Shown: positions 25,747 to 34,747, counted from the first letter of the stretch. The stretch: DNA of 64,000 bases from Mesobacillus harenae (GCF_013343715.1 NZ_JABUNR010000005.1:62001-126000); one strand, 5' to 3'. Program-made: numbers and translations. Notes: generated by a model from the sequence alone, not told the origin.

Positions 25747-26453
25747 AGGAGTACCTCCTGTTTAGTGGATAATTCAGGAGAGTATATGCGCCCGTCTCTC
25801 AGTTCAATTGTCCTGTTTCCAATCTCCGCTACTCTTTGATCATGGGTAATAATCAAAAAAGTAATCCCCAGCTCCATATTCAAATTTTTTATAAATTGTA
25901 ATAGTTCTTGCTCTGTCTCACTATCCAGGCTTCCTGTTGGTTCATCAGCCAATATAACGGGAGGGTTAACGATAAGTGCCCTTGCAATAGATACCCTCTG
26001 CTGCTGGCCGCCCGATAATTCTCCGGGGTAATGATCCTTGTAGTCAATGAGGCCGACAGTTGTTAAAATTTCCTCAGTTGTTTTTTTTCGGTCTGCTTCA
26101 TTGACACCTTTTAAAATGAGTGGCAGCTCAACATTTTGAAAAGCAGTCATTGAAGGAATTAGCTGAAAGCTTTGAAAAATAAACCCTATATGTTCGATAC
26201 GAAAATCTGCAAATTTCGTTTCGCTTAGCTTCGTAACATTTTTATTATTAATCAAGATCTCTCCTTCCTTTGGATGGATAAACCCACTGATCAAATTGAG
26301 AAGCGTTGACTTACCAGATCCGCTTCGGCCGACAATTGTGACGATTTCCCCTTGTTTAACTTCAAACGATATATCCCTGAGCATAGGAATAATCGTTTTA
26401 TTTCCCTTTCTGCCAATTTCAAAATCATGGCTTAAGCTTTGTACCTTTATCAC
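25743..26453 (-). CDS. ABC transporter ATP-binding protein (LolD/MacB class)
   Basis: 236 residues with Walker A VGRSGSGKST, Q-loop FIFQSFQLIP, signature LSGGQQQRVSIARAL, Walker B ILADEPTGSLDS and an H-loop LIITHDQRV. The sequence class matches MacB/LolD/BceA-type ATPases. It is cotranscribed with the permease that overlaps its stop. The start region has GGGGGACGTTACAG upstream, and the first codon read is ATG. Confidence 0.92.
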   Translation of the reverse strand: MIKVQSLSHDFEIGRKGNKTIIPMLRDISFEVKQGEIVTIVGRSGSGKSTLLNLISGFIHPKEGEILINNKNVTKLSETKFADFRIEHIGFIFQSFQLIPSMTAFQNVELPLILKGVNEADRKKTTEEILTTVGLIDYKDHYPGELSGGQQQRVSIARALIVNPPVILADEPTGSLDSETEQELLQFIKNLNMELGITFLIITHDQRVAEIGNRTIELRDGRIYSPELSTKQEVLL

Positions 26454-26629
26454 TGTAACGTCCCCCTATGTAACTTCATATCTTACATAAATAAATGTTT
26501 TCACTTAATAGACGCTGGAATTGTAGTTTCCCCTACAATAAAAAATGAAAAATTTCTAAAAGCAACTCTTAGGTCCCCCTGAAATGCTCTCTCTTTCCAT
26601 AGGTACTGAGCTAGCGGTTAATAGAAAAA

Positions 26630-26656
26630 ACGGTATCCCAAGCTAGGGATACCGTT
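26630..26656 (-). terminator. Terminator of the cotX-like gene
   Basis: ACGGTATCCC and GGGATACCGT stem; the minus strand continues TTTTTTCT. It directly follows the stop at 26669. Confidence 0.85.
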
Positions 26657-26668
26657 CCGTTTACTTTT

Positions 26669-27157
26669 TTAAAGAATGTCTAGTCTTGCAACTAGAGATA
26701 CTAGAACTTGCAATAGTAGCTGTAGGTTTACAGCAAGGTCAGTGTCTGTTGTTGTTACTCTAACACCACGTGAGTTTTCGATATACGTCTGCTGGCGGTT
26801 AACCTGATGAGTCTTAAGGTTACCCATTAGATCCGTTGTCAGCCTTTCTGCTTCAGAACTATCTGCAACAGAGATGCTGATTATGAGCGTGATTGCTGCC
26901 TGCAGTGCAACCTGAAGGTTAACAGCTGCTTGAGTGTCTGTAGTAGTTACTTCAACATCTGCAGAATCTTTAATGATTATCTGCTCAAACGATTCCTGAA
27001 TTGTTTTAACAGTAGCTTCCAGCTCTTCCGTATCTTGTTCACTTAGCGGATGGAATGAAGCCGGGTCTAATGCACTCCATTTTCTGTCTGCCGCTCCAGC
27101 TGTAGAATTACACTTAACTGTAGGTCTGTCTCCAGCCCAAACTTTACTTTCTCCCAT
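26669..27157 (-). CDS. cotX: Spore coat protein of the CotX family, duplicated domain
   Basis: 162 residues. Two similar ~45-residue modules are visible: IIIKDSADVEVTTTDTQAA (residues ~59-105) and YIENSRGVRVTTTDTDLA (~118-162), each followed by a hydrophobic VNLQ..LQ helix. This repeat is the CotX/CotV insoluble coat fraction domain; B. subtilis CotX is 172 residues. The outermost coat (crust) location and late mother-cell expression follow from the family. The ATG follows AAGGAGG. A CotW-like small gene lies just upstream, echoing the cotVWX cluster. Confidence 0.9.
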   Translation of the reverse strand: MGESKVWAGDRPTVKCNSTAGAADRKWSALDPASFHPLSEQDTEELEATVKTIQESFEQIIIKDSADVEVTTTDTQAAVNLQVALQAAITLIISISVADSSEAERLTTDLMGNLKTHQVNRQQTYIENSRGVRVTTTDTDLAVNLQLLLQVLVSLVARLDIL

Positions 27158-27226
27158 TATATATTCCTCCTTATTTTAATATTGGTCCCAAAAATTACTG
27201 GCGGGCGAGTTTCAACTATGCTGCGT

Positions 27227-27427
27227 CTATTTGTCGGTCTGTTGTTTTGTCAGGTTTTTTACTCCATCCTGCAAGTTTTTTAACAGGTCACGGATTTCCT
27301 GCTTTTCCCGCTTTGACAACTTAGGCTTTTTAAAGGCGACTTTATTCCTTTTAAAAGCATTATCCAGCAATAAGTCGACACTTTTCCTAGTTGCATCATC
27401 TACATTCATTTTCTTGAAGTTTGCCAT
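27227..27427 (-). CDS. Small CotW-like coat-associated protein
   Basis: 66 residues from ATG 27427, chosen because AAGGAGGGTGAGG lies directly upstream; the in-frame GTG nine bases earlier overlaps it. It is highly charged and helical (LLLDNAFKRNKVAFKKPK, LSKREKQEIRDLLKNLQ). Placement 70 bp before the cotX-like gene and the helix-Lys-rich style recall CotW of the cotVWXYZ cluster, but the match is a judgement from composition and context, not from a clear motif. Confidence 0.6.
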   Translation of the reverse strand: MANFKKMNVDDATRKSVDLLLDNAFKRNKVAFKKPKLSKREKQEIRDLLKNLQDGVKNLTKQQTDK

Positions 27428-27610
27428 TAACCTCACCCTCCTTAATTTTCTTTTCTCTATAACCTATGTAGGGCAAATCTAGTATGTATAGTTGTTTGTC
27501 CTAGTGCATTCGCCTTTTCTGATACAATCATCTATTTCTATTAGGTAACTATCTATGAAAGATAGGCAGTCAGGCGATAAGGGCCAAGTTTAAATTAGGG
27601 CAAAATAAAA

Positions 27611-27634
27611 AGCCTATCCTCGTATGGATAGGCT
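27611..27634 (-). terminator. Terminator of the 52-residue gene
   Basis: AGCCTATCC and GGATAGGCT stem; the minus strand continues TTTTTATTTT. Confidence 0.82.
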
Positions 27635-27646
27635 CCTCTGTTTACC

Positions 27647-27805
27647 TTAATTTGTTGCTGGACGGTTTTCCTTCATGCTTTGCTTCCCAGTGCGGCTATT
27701 TTTAAAGTTTTTGAATTGATTAATCAATTTGTCGCGTGTCTTTTTGCTTCTCATCAGGTACGCTGCACCTAAGGCAATTGTCGTCATCATAGTTTTGTTT
27801 TTCAT
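27647..27805 (-). CDS. Small basic membrane-type peptide (52 residues)
   Basis: ATG at 27803-27805 to TAA at 27647-27649, preceded by a very strong AGGAGG. It reads MKNKTMMTTIALGAAYLM, a hydrophobic stretch, then a basic tail with KKTRDKLINQFKNFKNS. The pattern of a short N-terminal helix and Lys/Arg tail resembles small DUF3918 (YrzQ-like) proteins of Bacillus. Function unknown. Confidence 0.6.
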   Translation of the reverse strand: MKNKTMMTTIALGAAYLMRSKKTRDKLINQFKNFKNSRTGKQSMKENRPATN

Positions 27806-28130
27806 TATGTTACCTCCTCTAATTGTTCTTCTTTTGAAATTTCCCCATCTAGGTGTCGGATAAACCTAAATCAAACGATCTTCCTTGGCTAGGGAAGCAG
27901 CTGGGATATTGAGTGCTTTCTTAAAAAACGTGCGGAAATGACTGTCGTAGTAGCATCGTTGTTGGTATATAGTATTTGGCGAGGTTCTTTATTAGGAATT
28001 ATATTAAATTTCACTTAATTGTGATACGGTTCACCGTAACGCTCCAAAATGGGATCCTCTTGTTTTTAAGATAAAACTAACTCACTTTTAAATAAGATGT
28101 CTTGTCCTTAATCGAGTAATCTTCAAAAGT
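27806..28130. other. Intergenic region left of the palindrome run
   Basis: No gene seen. A short hairpin TACGGT-TC-ACCGTA at about 28024-28037 could be an operator-like element or chance. Confidence 0.3.
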
Positions 28131-28133
28131 AAA

Positions 28134-28320
28134 ATAAGCGGAGATTTTTCCGTTAAATGCAAAAATGATCTCGTTTTTGGGAAAATAGGGGGAGTTTTTC
28201 CGCCTATACAAAGTAAAATTACCTATTTTCATGTTTTTCAGTCAAATAAGGGGAATTTCTCCATTTATTTTAATCCTATTTCAGAGCTACTTACTAGTTA
28301 AGGGGAATTTTTCCGTCTAT
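28134..28320. repeat. Four 23-bp imperfect palindromes in a run
   Basis: Units at 28134-28156, 28185-28207, 28246-28268 and 28298-28320 share the form ATAAGsGGA-n5-TCCGyyTAT. All are exactly 23 bp, with starts spaced 51, 61 and 52 bp apart. Arms are imperfectly complementary in each. Similar AAGCGGAA..TTCCGCTT-type palindromes occur between genes in other Bacillaceae, as far as I recall. No gene overlaps them. Confidence 0.7.
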
Positions 28321-28568
28321 TTATCAGATCGGTTGCATAACCTGATCCCCGAGCCGATAAGTTCGGGTGGAATCATCAGCTTAATCATAAAGTTGGTACC
28401 CAAAACGTCACTGCAAATGACAGAGGTTTTGTCCCTCTTTTTAAATTTCACAAAACTTATTATCCATCATAATAATGATGTCAATTGGCAATTCAAACGT
28501 CAATTCTTATAATTAGAAATCACTCAAAACGGAACCAGTAGGATAAAATACAACCTTTTTAATAGAAA
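28321..28568. other. Intergenic region behind gerKB
   Basis: CCCCGAGCCGATAAGTTCGGG at 28348-28368 forms a short stem. No convincing terminator for the gerK operon and no credible gene was seen. Confidence 0.3.
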
Positions 28569-28570
28569 TG

Positions 28571-29680
28571 TCAGGCTGAGGTTTTATTACGGTTTCTTAG
28601 GTATGCGCCTATTAAGAGAAGAATTGGAATTATGATCTGCATAGGCCAATGCAGATAAATCGGAACAATATCAAGTCCCTCAATAATATGCTCAGGATAG
28701 CTAGCTGCGATTGAGATAGAAACGAATAAAATAATAATCCCAATCGGAAAGCAAAGCTTTTCCGTTTCTTTAAAATTAAACACCTCAGCTGTTCCGATCA
28801 CAGCAGCGTAGAAAAATATCCCAATTTTAAAGAAACCGCCAATCACCGCATAAAGTAAAAAGAAGACGTCAAGCCGCTCGATAAATTCAGCAAATTCAAT
28901 TTTGCTAATGGTTGTTAAAAGCGGAAACGGAGCACGAGAGTATAAATCTGGTCCTAATACGGCTACATTAATGGCCATTGTAATCGCAATATTGATTCCG
29001 CTGAGCAAAATAGCCATTAGACCGACTTTTTTTGCATACTTCGGTTTGTTAAGTGTTGGAAGAAGCATCGCAAAAACAACCATTTCTCCAAATGGAAAAG
29101 TAAGCGTTTGTGTCAAGGTTACTTTTATAACAGCAACAAAGCCAGTTTCCATAAATGGCTTTAAATTCGAAAGGTCTATTAAGCCTGAGGCGATGATTAA
29201 TATAAACCCAGAGATAGCTACTATATACACCACTAAAAACAAGAGTTCTCCCGTCCTAGCGACAACCTCGATTCCCTTATAAACTGCATAAATGATAACC
29301 AGCATCATTAAAGCATTAATAATGAGAAGTGGTGTGAACGTATATGATGTCATAACGAGCAATTCTCCAAAGTCACGTAAAACCCTTGCAGCAATATAGA
29401 TAAAGTAAATAATATAAAGAAATGAAATGATATTCCCAACCAGTTTTCCGGCTATCTTTTTCGAGTATCCCGTTAATGTAAGATCTGGATAATACATATA
29501 TAGACGGTGGTAAACAAGGTAGAGTCCAAAGCCTCCAGCCATTCCGAATAATATCGCAATCCAGGCATCCTGTTTAGCCTCTGCTCCAAGGCTTACTACG
29601 ATCGAGCTTCCCATTTCAAATAGGACAATTAGGACAAATAATTGGGTCGGACTAATCTTCACCTTATTCACTTCATACAC
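28571..29680 (-). CDS. gerKB: Spore germination permease GerKB-like (GerAB family)
   Basis: 369 residues with ten hydrophobic helices, APC-superfamily style. The start KVKISPTQLFVLIVLFEMGS is typical of GerAB/GerKB. It forms the germinant-binding membrane subunit of the receptor in the spore inner membrane. It is last in the operon A-C-B, 23 bp behind gerKC. The GTG at 29680 is the longest option; another GTG nine bases downstream is possible. Confidence 0.92.
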   Translation of the reverse strand: MYEVNKVKISPTQLFVLIVLFEMGSSIVVSLGAEAKQDAWIAILFGMAGGFGLYLVYHRLYMYYPDLTLTGYSKKIAGKLVGNIISFLYIIYFIYIAARVLRDFGELLVMTSYTFTPLLIINALMMLVIIYAVYKGIEVVARTGELLFLVVYIVAISGFILIIASGLIDLSNLKPFMETGFVAVIKVTLTQTLTFPFGEMVVFAMLLPTLNKPKYAKKVGLMAILLSGINIAITMAINVAVLGPDLYSRAPFPLLTTISKIEFAEFIERLDVFFLLYAVIGGFFKIGIFFYAAVIGTAEVFNFKETEKLCFPIGIIILFVSISIAASYPEHIIEGLDIVPIYLHWPMQIIIPILLLIGAYLRNRNKTSA

Positions 29681-29703
29681 CCGCTTTACAATTGACGTCT
29701 AGG

Positions 29704-30897
29704 TTATAAGAACGACTTGGTCCGTGACCCTGTTCGTCTAATAAATACATCCACTGATACCGTCACTTTTGCCTTAGAGAACTCTTCTTCCCAGCTTCCT
29801 TTTAACTCTTTCCATTTCTTTGGGTAACTCTTATGGATTTGCTCCCCGAATCCAAAGACATCACTCGGAACGGCCTGTGCAGTTTGTATTGCATCTAAAG
29901 TTTCCTGCTTAATTTCGCTTTCTAGTGCTTTCTCAATTTCCATTAAAACAATCGGATCCGAAAGATCAACTGCCGCTTTCACTTCACTGATGGTGCCCTC
30001 CATAGAAATACTAACGTGAAAGGAAGGTACTCCATTGTTTAGGTTCGAAGTGATTTTTGTGTTTGATCTAATTACCTTCAGGTTAACTGCTTTCTCCTTG
30101 CCTTCCCACTCAGTATTGACTACCGTCGACTTTACTTTGTCCAGGACCCAGGATACCCCACGCGCTTTTTTCCCTTCTATCCAACTGTTGAATTTTCCGT
30201 CTTTAAAGATAGCCAGGCCATTCACTTTTAAATATACCGGTAATTCTACCTTTTCTAAATCCTCTTTTTTTCCCCCTGAAGATGCATCCCCTTCGATCGT
30301 AATTCCTGAAATTGCCGGTTCTCTACCTTCAGAAACTAAGGCTCTGACTACCTCATCAATATCCACTTCAAAAGACTCTCCCCACCGACCTTCTGATACT
30401 TTAATAGCCTTCGAAATTTTTTCGGCAGGAATTTTTTCTAATGGGGTAAGGATACTAACAATATCCTTAGCTTTTACATTTTTTGCAATCAGGACCGCTG
30501 TTGTGGTCCTGAATTCGGGCTCGCGTTCCATTAAATCCAATACTTCATTCATTCTGCTTTTAGCAACCTCTTCCCCAAAGACAGCCACCGCGGTATGGGC
30601 ATAATACAATTCTCGCGAAAATGTCTCGCTAACCTGTCTTGTTCCTTCAATAAGACTTTCTGAAATCGCAGTAAAGGTAACAATGGGAACACCTTCACCT
30701 CCAATTCCGGACTGCCCTAATGGAATATTATTAGGAATGACGACTTGATAGGTGAATTCAAACTTGTCATCATCTTCTGCTTTATCAACTCCTATTGCCA
30801 TGACAAACGCAAGCTCAGTTAGCTCTGTTTTATCCCAGCAACCTCCTAGAAAGAGAATATTTCCGCAAATTATTACCAACAAAAGTTTTCTAACCAT
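29704..30897 (-). CDS. gerKC: Germinant receptor lipoprotein GerKC-like (Ger(x)C family)
   Basis: About 397 residues from ATG 30897, chosen because AGGGAGGGAACAAGG lies just before it. The signal VRKLLLVIICGNILFLGGCWD carries lipobox LGGC followed by the WDKTEL motif of Ger(x)C proteins. AMAIGVDKA-like text (VMAIGVDKAED) and the C-terminal GFGEQIHKSYPKKW region are also typical. The start overlaps the gerKA stop by eight bases. It is the surface lipoprotein of the receptor complex. Confidence 0.92.
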   Translation of the reverse strand: MVRKLLLVIICGNILFLGGCWDKTELTELAFVMAIGVDKAEDDDKFEFTYQVVIPNNIPLGQSGIGGEGVPIVTFTAISESLIEGTRQVSETFSRELYYAHTAVAVFGEEVAKSRMNEVLDLMEREPEFRTTTAVLIAKNVKAKDIVSILTPLEKIPAEKISKAIKVSEGRWGESFEVDIDEVVRALVSEGREPAISGITIEGDASSGGKKEDLEKVELPVYLKVNGLAIFKDGKFNSWIEGKKARGVSWVLDKVKSTVVNTEWEGKEKAVNLKVIRSNTKITSNLNNGVPSFHVSISMEGTISEVKAAVDLSDPIVLMEIEKALESEIKQETLDAIQTAQAVPSDVFGFGEQIHKSYPKKWKELKGSWEEEFSKAKVTVSVDVFIRRTGSRTKSFL

Positions 30898-32482
30898 CCT
30901 TGTTCCCTCCCTTGGAAGGCCTAGGCTGTTGGTTTTCGCCCATTCTTTTAATATTTTCATCAGCAATTAAACGAGGCCGTGTTTTAAACGACCATAGTGG
31001 AAATCGAATAAACACATCTTTCTGATTATCAACTATAAACGGTGCTAAAGGTGCCATATAAGGAACCCCAAAAGAACGAAGTGAGCACAAATGAACAATC
31101 ATAAATATTAAACCTAGCAAAATGCCATAAAAGCCAAAAGAAGCAGCTAATACCATAAGCCCGAATCTCATGACCCTTGTTGTTATCGCGATTGCAAAAG
31201 TTGGTGTTGCAAAGTTTGCTATTGCTGTAATTGATACAACAATAACCATTACTGGTGATACAAGCCCTGCCTGCACAGCCGCCTGGCCAATAACAAGCGC
31301 TCCAACAATAGAAACGGCCTGGCCAACAGCCCTCGGAAGCCGCAACCCTGCTTCCCTTAAAATTTCGAAGGTGATTTCCATAATCAGCGCCTCAATGAAA
31401 GCAGGAAAAGGAACACCTTCACGTTGAGCGGCAATGGCGATCGCCATTGTGGTGGGAATCATTTCCTGGTGAAATGTTGTTAATGCTATGTATATAGCGG
31501 GTGCAACCAATGAAATAAAAAATGCTAATATTCTTAACAACCGAATGGCGGTAGCAATATCAAACCGATCATAATAATCTTCCACTGCATGGAAAAACTG
31601 TATAAACACAGCTGGAGCACTTAGTACAAATGGAGTCCCATCAATAATAATAGCGACCCGGCCCTCCAAAAGGTGAGAACAAATTATATCGGGTCTTTCC
31701 GTATGGTACACAGTTGGAAAGACAGTGAATGTTTGATCTTCTATTAGTTGTTCGATATAACCTGACTCTAAAATAGAATCCATATTTATCCTTTTTAGCC
31801 TTGTGCGCACCTCTTCAACGATCTTTTCGTTCGCGATACCTTTTATATACATGATTCCCACATCAGTCTGGGTAACCTTTCCTATTTTCATGGATTCAAG
31901 CCACAAGTTCGGGCTTTTGATTCTGCGGCGTATTAGGCTCGTATTTGTTCGGAACGACTCGGTAAAAGCGTCTTTAGGTCCTCGTATGGACAGCTGTGTC
32001 GTCGGCTCACTTATTGCACGCTTCTCTTCCCCTCTCGTATCTCCTTTAATTGCTTTTTGAAATCCATCGATAAAAATGATTGTTTCACCTGATAAAAGTG
32101 AGGGAAAAAGCTGATCCCAATTAGTAACTTCAGAAACATCACCAAGGGCTACTGCTCTTTCTTTAGCCACTTGAAAAATTTCTTTTCCAACGGGCATATC
32201 TGTTTGCTCGTGGGCTGATTCCACGATAAATTGGCTGATAACCTTACTATCCGCAAGGCCATCCGTATAAGCGATAGCCGCCTTTATTTTATTAGCAATT
32301 AGCAGTTGACGAACGACAATATCATTGCTGTTCCCAAGCTCGTGTTTAATGTAATCAGTATTGTCTTGTGCCTTATTAAAAAGCGGAAGATTTTTCGGGT
32401 CACCAGGATCCAGGCGTTGGCGGAAATTATCGTTTTTATCAAACTTTGTTTTCCTTTTTTCCTTTTTAAACCAGTTCAGCAC
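30890..32482 (-). CDS. gerKA: Spore germination protein GerKA-like (GerA family)
   Basis: About 530 residues from GTG 32482, with GAAGGTGA at the right distance; a GTG three codons earlier is the alternative. It has an N-terminal hydrophilic domain (to residue ~250) with FIDGFQKAI and the SEPTTQLSIRGPKDAFTES motif, then a membrane region with IRLLRILAFFISLVAPAIY and a hydrophilic tail. These are GerAA/GerKA hallmarks. Gene order A-C-B equals that of B. subtilis gerK (sugar/AGFK response). It is expressed in the forespore in relatives. Confidence 0.94.
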   Translation of the reverse strand: MLNWFKKEKRKTKFDKNDNFRQRLDPGDPKNLPLFNKAQDNTDYIKHELGNSNDIVVRQLLIANKIKAAIAYTDGLADSKVISQFIVESAHEQTDMPVGKEIFQVAKERAVALGDVSEVTNWDQLFPSLLSGETIIFIDGFQKAIKGDTRGEEKRAISEPTTQLSIRGPKDAFTESFRTNTSLIRRRIKSPNLWLESMKIGKVTQTDVGIMYIKGIANEKIVEEVRTRLKRINMDSILESGYIEQLIEDQTFTVFPTVYHTERPDIICSHLLEGRVAIIIDGTPFVLSAPAVFIQFFHAVEDYYDRFDIATAIRLLRILAFFISLVAPAIYIALTTFHQEMIPTTMAIAIAAQREGVPFPAFIEALIMEITFEILREAGLRLPRAVGQAVSIVGALVIGQAAVQAGLVSPVMVIVVSITAIANFATPTFAIAITTRVMRFGLMVLAASFGFYGILLGLIFMIVHLCSLRSFGVPYMAPLAPFIVDNQKDVFIRFPLWSFKTRPRLIADENIKRMGENQQPRPSKGGNKDG

Positions 32483-32605
32483 GCCTGTCACCTTCTTTTA
32501 AGTTATTTTGGTTATTTTAACCACAGCTGTGGATTTTATGAAGAAAAAGTTGGCTCGAATAAGTACGTGCAAATACTCTCATGATATAAAGAAAAGGTGA
32601 TTAAA

Positions 32606-32842
32606 ATGAAATTACTTTTTGTTACCCTCTTGCTCGCCCTTTCATTAACCGGTTTGATCATAGGTATTGATATCATTATGGGAACGCCCTTTTCACTTTC
32701 ATTTCTTAAAACAATAAACCCCTATAAGGTATTGGACCCTGGAGAGCTAGCTATTACCTTATTTTTAGGTTTGTATGTTGCAATCAATTTCTATCGTTCC
32801 TATAGAAAACGACGAAAAGCAAAACCACAGACACAGTCATGA
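32606..32842 (+). CDS. Two-TM small protein next to gerK (germinant receptor D-type)
   Basis: 78 residues from ATG 32606 (AAAGGTG upstream; a GTG nine bases earlier is in frame). It has two hydrophobic helices (LLFVTLLLALSLTGLIIGI and ITLFLGLYVAINF) and a basic Lys/Arg tail. It is divergent from gerKA with 123 bp between starts. Small (~75-residue) two-TM 'D' proteins are encoded beside germinant receptor operons in B. subtilis and B. megaterium and tune receptor function. Size, topology and position fit; sequence identity could not be tested. Confidence 0.65.
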   Translation: MKLLFVTLLLALSLTGLIIGIDIIMGTPFSLSFLKTINPYKVLDPGELAITLFLGLYVAINFYRSYRKRRKAKPQTQS

Positions 32843-32947
32843 CAAATGTCGGCTTGCTTTCTGTTTTTCTACCGCTAATCACTTTGCATAGTTGTCTCCC
32901 CAACAAGGAAAACTATATCTGCAACAACTAATTTAAGGAGTGAACAT

Positions 32948-33706
32948 ATGTCCAAAACATTAACCATAGTAGCTCTATCGCTTTCAATCATTGGCGTGGC
33001 TGGGTGTGGAGCTAATAATGCTGGTGAAGACCGAAATGGCACTATGCAAATAAACCAAACAGAATCTTACAATCAGCGTAGTCTTCGGGTAGAAAACAAT
33101 GCTGAAGAGAATATTGAACGTATGGCTGAGGTTGACGAAGCGCATGTTATCATCGCCAACAACGATGCTTATGTTGCAGTAAGACTTGCAGACGATAACA
33201 ACCGGACAGCCAGAAATACGAGGTCCAATGGCAATCGTACTGGAAGAGAAGGAACCAACATTATGGGCGGCATCGGCGGAAACGGTGTTGGCGGCACCGG
33301 GGAACGCAGAACAGATGGAATAGGCCGCAATACAGGAACTGGCACGATGGATGGGACAAACTTAGGAACTTACGGAACTGGGCGCAGGAATGGCAATGGC
33401 AATGGCAATGGTGCTGGGGCAAGTTATGGAGCTGGTAATGGAACCAACACAGGTACTGCCCGCCTGTATGGGCAATCCGGAGGCGGCGGCAATGGTCAGG
33501 GCTACACTCAGGTTTCCAACAAATTTGAACAGCAAATTGCTGATCAAGTCAGGGAAGCTAACCGCGACATCAATAACGTCTATGTCTCAGTAGATTCTGG
33601 ATTTTTCGATCAAATGACCGGCTATGCTCATGACATTCGTGACGGTGGAAATAGGAACGGCTTATTTAATGACTTCAATAACACAGTCCGCGGACTGTTT
33701 CGCTAA
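32948..33706 (+). CDS. YhcN/YlaJ-family sporulation lipoprotein with Gly/Asn-rich insertion
   Basis: 252 residues, ATG after AAGGAG. Lipobox IGVAGC gives a lipoprotein. An N-terminal part with ENIERMAEVDEAHVIIANNDAY and a C-terminal part with ADQVREANRDINNVYVSVD are the two halves of the YhcN/YlaJ domain. Between them lies a ~100-residue low-complexity block rich in Gly, Asn, Thr and Arg (residues ~85-190), including a GNGNGNG run. Members are made in the forespore and sit at the inner spore membrane. The neighbouring gerK operon supports a germination or spore role. Confidence 0.87.
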   Translation: MSKTLTIVALSLSIIGVAGCGANNAGEDRNGTMQINQTESYNQRSLRVENNAEENIERMAEVDEAHVIIANNDAYVAVRLADDNNRTARNTRSNGNRTGREGTNIMGGIGGNGVGGTGERRTDGIGRNTGTGTMDGTNLGTYGTGRRNGNGNGNGAGASYGAGNGTNTGTARLYGQSGGGGNGQGYTQVSNKFEQQIADQVREANRDINNVYVSVDSGFFDQMTGYAHDIRDGGNRNGLFNDFNNTVRGLFR

Positions 33707-33714
33707 TACTCAAT

Positions 33715-33748
33715 AGCCAGAGGGAGTAACCTCTGGCTTCTATTTTTT
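33715..33748 (+). terminator. Terminator of the yhcN-type gene
   Basis: AGCCAGAGG and CCTCTGGCT stem followed by TCTATTTTTT. Confidence 0.85.
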
Positions 33749-33795
33749 CCAGCAGATACAAGGATAGGTAATAGAAAAAAAGGAGGATTAAAAAT

Positions 33796-34410
33796 ATGGC
33801 AGACCAGACGTCGCTATCAGTGGAAGAAGCTATCGAAACTAGGCACAGTATTCGCCGCTTTACGGAAGACCCAATTCCAAAAAAGGAAATGAGTAAAATA
33901 TTAGAACTGGTGCGTTTATCCCCGAGTGCCTGGAATTTGCAGCCATGGCGCCTTCACGTAGTAATTGAATCAACGCTTAAAAACAAGCTAGAGGAAGCTG
34001 CTTACGGACAGAAACAAGTCGGCTCGGCCCCTGCTGTCTTTGTGGTAATCAGCGATATGGAAGATGTTCTCGCTAACCTTCCAGATACCATTCACCCCAG
34101 CATCCCAGAGGCTCGGCGTGAAGAAGAAGTCTCGAATCTTGCTTCCTTTTTTAATGGAATGAGCATCGAAGAGCGAGGCCAATGGGGTTTAACACAAACC
34201 AATATAGCTTTCGGCTTTTTAATGATGGCTGTTCAGGGATTAGGTTACTCAAGTGTCCCTATGCTGGGTTTTGATCAGCAAAAAGTGAAAGAACTTTTAG
34301 ACTTGCCTGAACATGCAAAATTCGCTGGGATTCTCCCAGTAGGCAAGGCGGCAAACGAGGGATATCCGCATCATCGTTTTGAACTTGAAAAAATTGTTAC
34401 TTTTCATTAG
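33796..34410 (+). CDS. Nitroreductase-family FMN oxidoreductase (MhqN/YodC-like)
   Basis: 204 residues. The family signature ETRHSIRRFTEDPIP with the FMN-phosphate-binding arginines, SPSAWNLQPWRLHVV (FMN contact) and the C-terminal GILPVGKAANEGYPHHRF are visible. It is similar in style to B. subtilis YodC/MhqN, which reduce quinones or nitroaromatics with NAD(P)H. The ATG follows AAAGGAGG. It has its own terminator. The substrate and any MhqR control are not shown by the sequence. Confidence 0.88.
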   Translation: MADQTSLSVEEAIETRHSIRRFTEDPIPKKEMSKILELVRLSPSAWNLQPWRLHVVIESTLKNKLEEAAYGQKQVGSAPAVFVVISDMEDVLANLPDTIHPSIPEARREEEVSNLASFFNGMSIEERGQWGLTQTNIAFGFLMMAVQGLGYSSVPMLGFDQQKVKELLDLPEHAKFAGILPVGKAANEGYPHHRFELEKIVTFH

Positions 34411-34468
34411 CAAATATATGGGAGAAACAAATCAGTGATATGCTGGTTAAACTGGAAACTTTTCTAAA

Positions 34469-34506
34469 AACTGAGATATCGACTTTGGTCGAGCTCAGTT
34501 TTTTTG
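34469..34506 (+). terminator. Terminator of the nitroreductase gene
   Basis: AACTGAG..TCGA and TCGAGCTCAGTT arms followed by TTTTTTT. Confidence 0.78.
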
Positions 34507-34740
34507 ATTCAATCTTTATTGCATCAAGTCAATTGAAGCAACTTCTGTCAGCTTTAGCAACAATACTGTCAGCCTCCATTTCACCGTACAAAATAAATCT
34601 GGCAATTTCACCTTTTTAAAATATGGAATAAGTTTCATAAATTACCTTAACTAAGCGTTTAAAGAACTATTTTATCTTTGCATTTCGAATTGTTTCCCGA
34701 TAATGTAATAAGAAGCAAAACGTATGTGGAAAGGTTGAGA
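34507..34740. other. Intergenic region upstream of the SDR gene
   Basis: AT-rich; no gene or motif recognised. The SDR gene promoter should lie here. Confidence 0.3.
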
Positions 34741-34747
34741 TGATAGA

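Noticed and set aside
28231-28512. 93-residue plus-strand frame across the palindrome run
   Set aside because: It covers repeats, has no ribosome binding site, and its composition is not protein-like.
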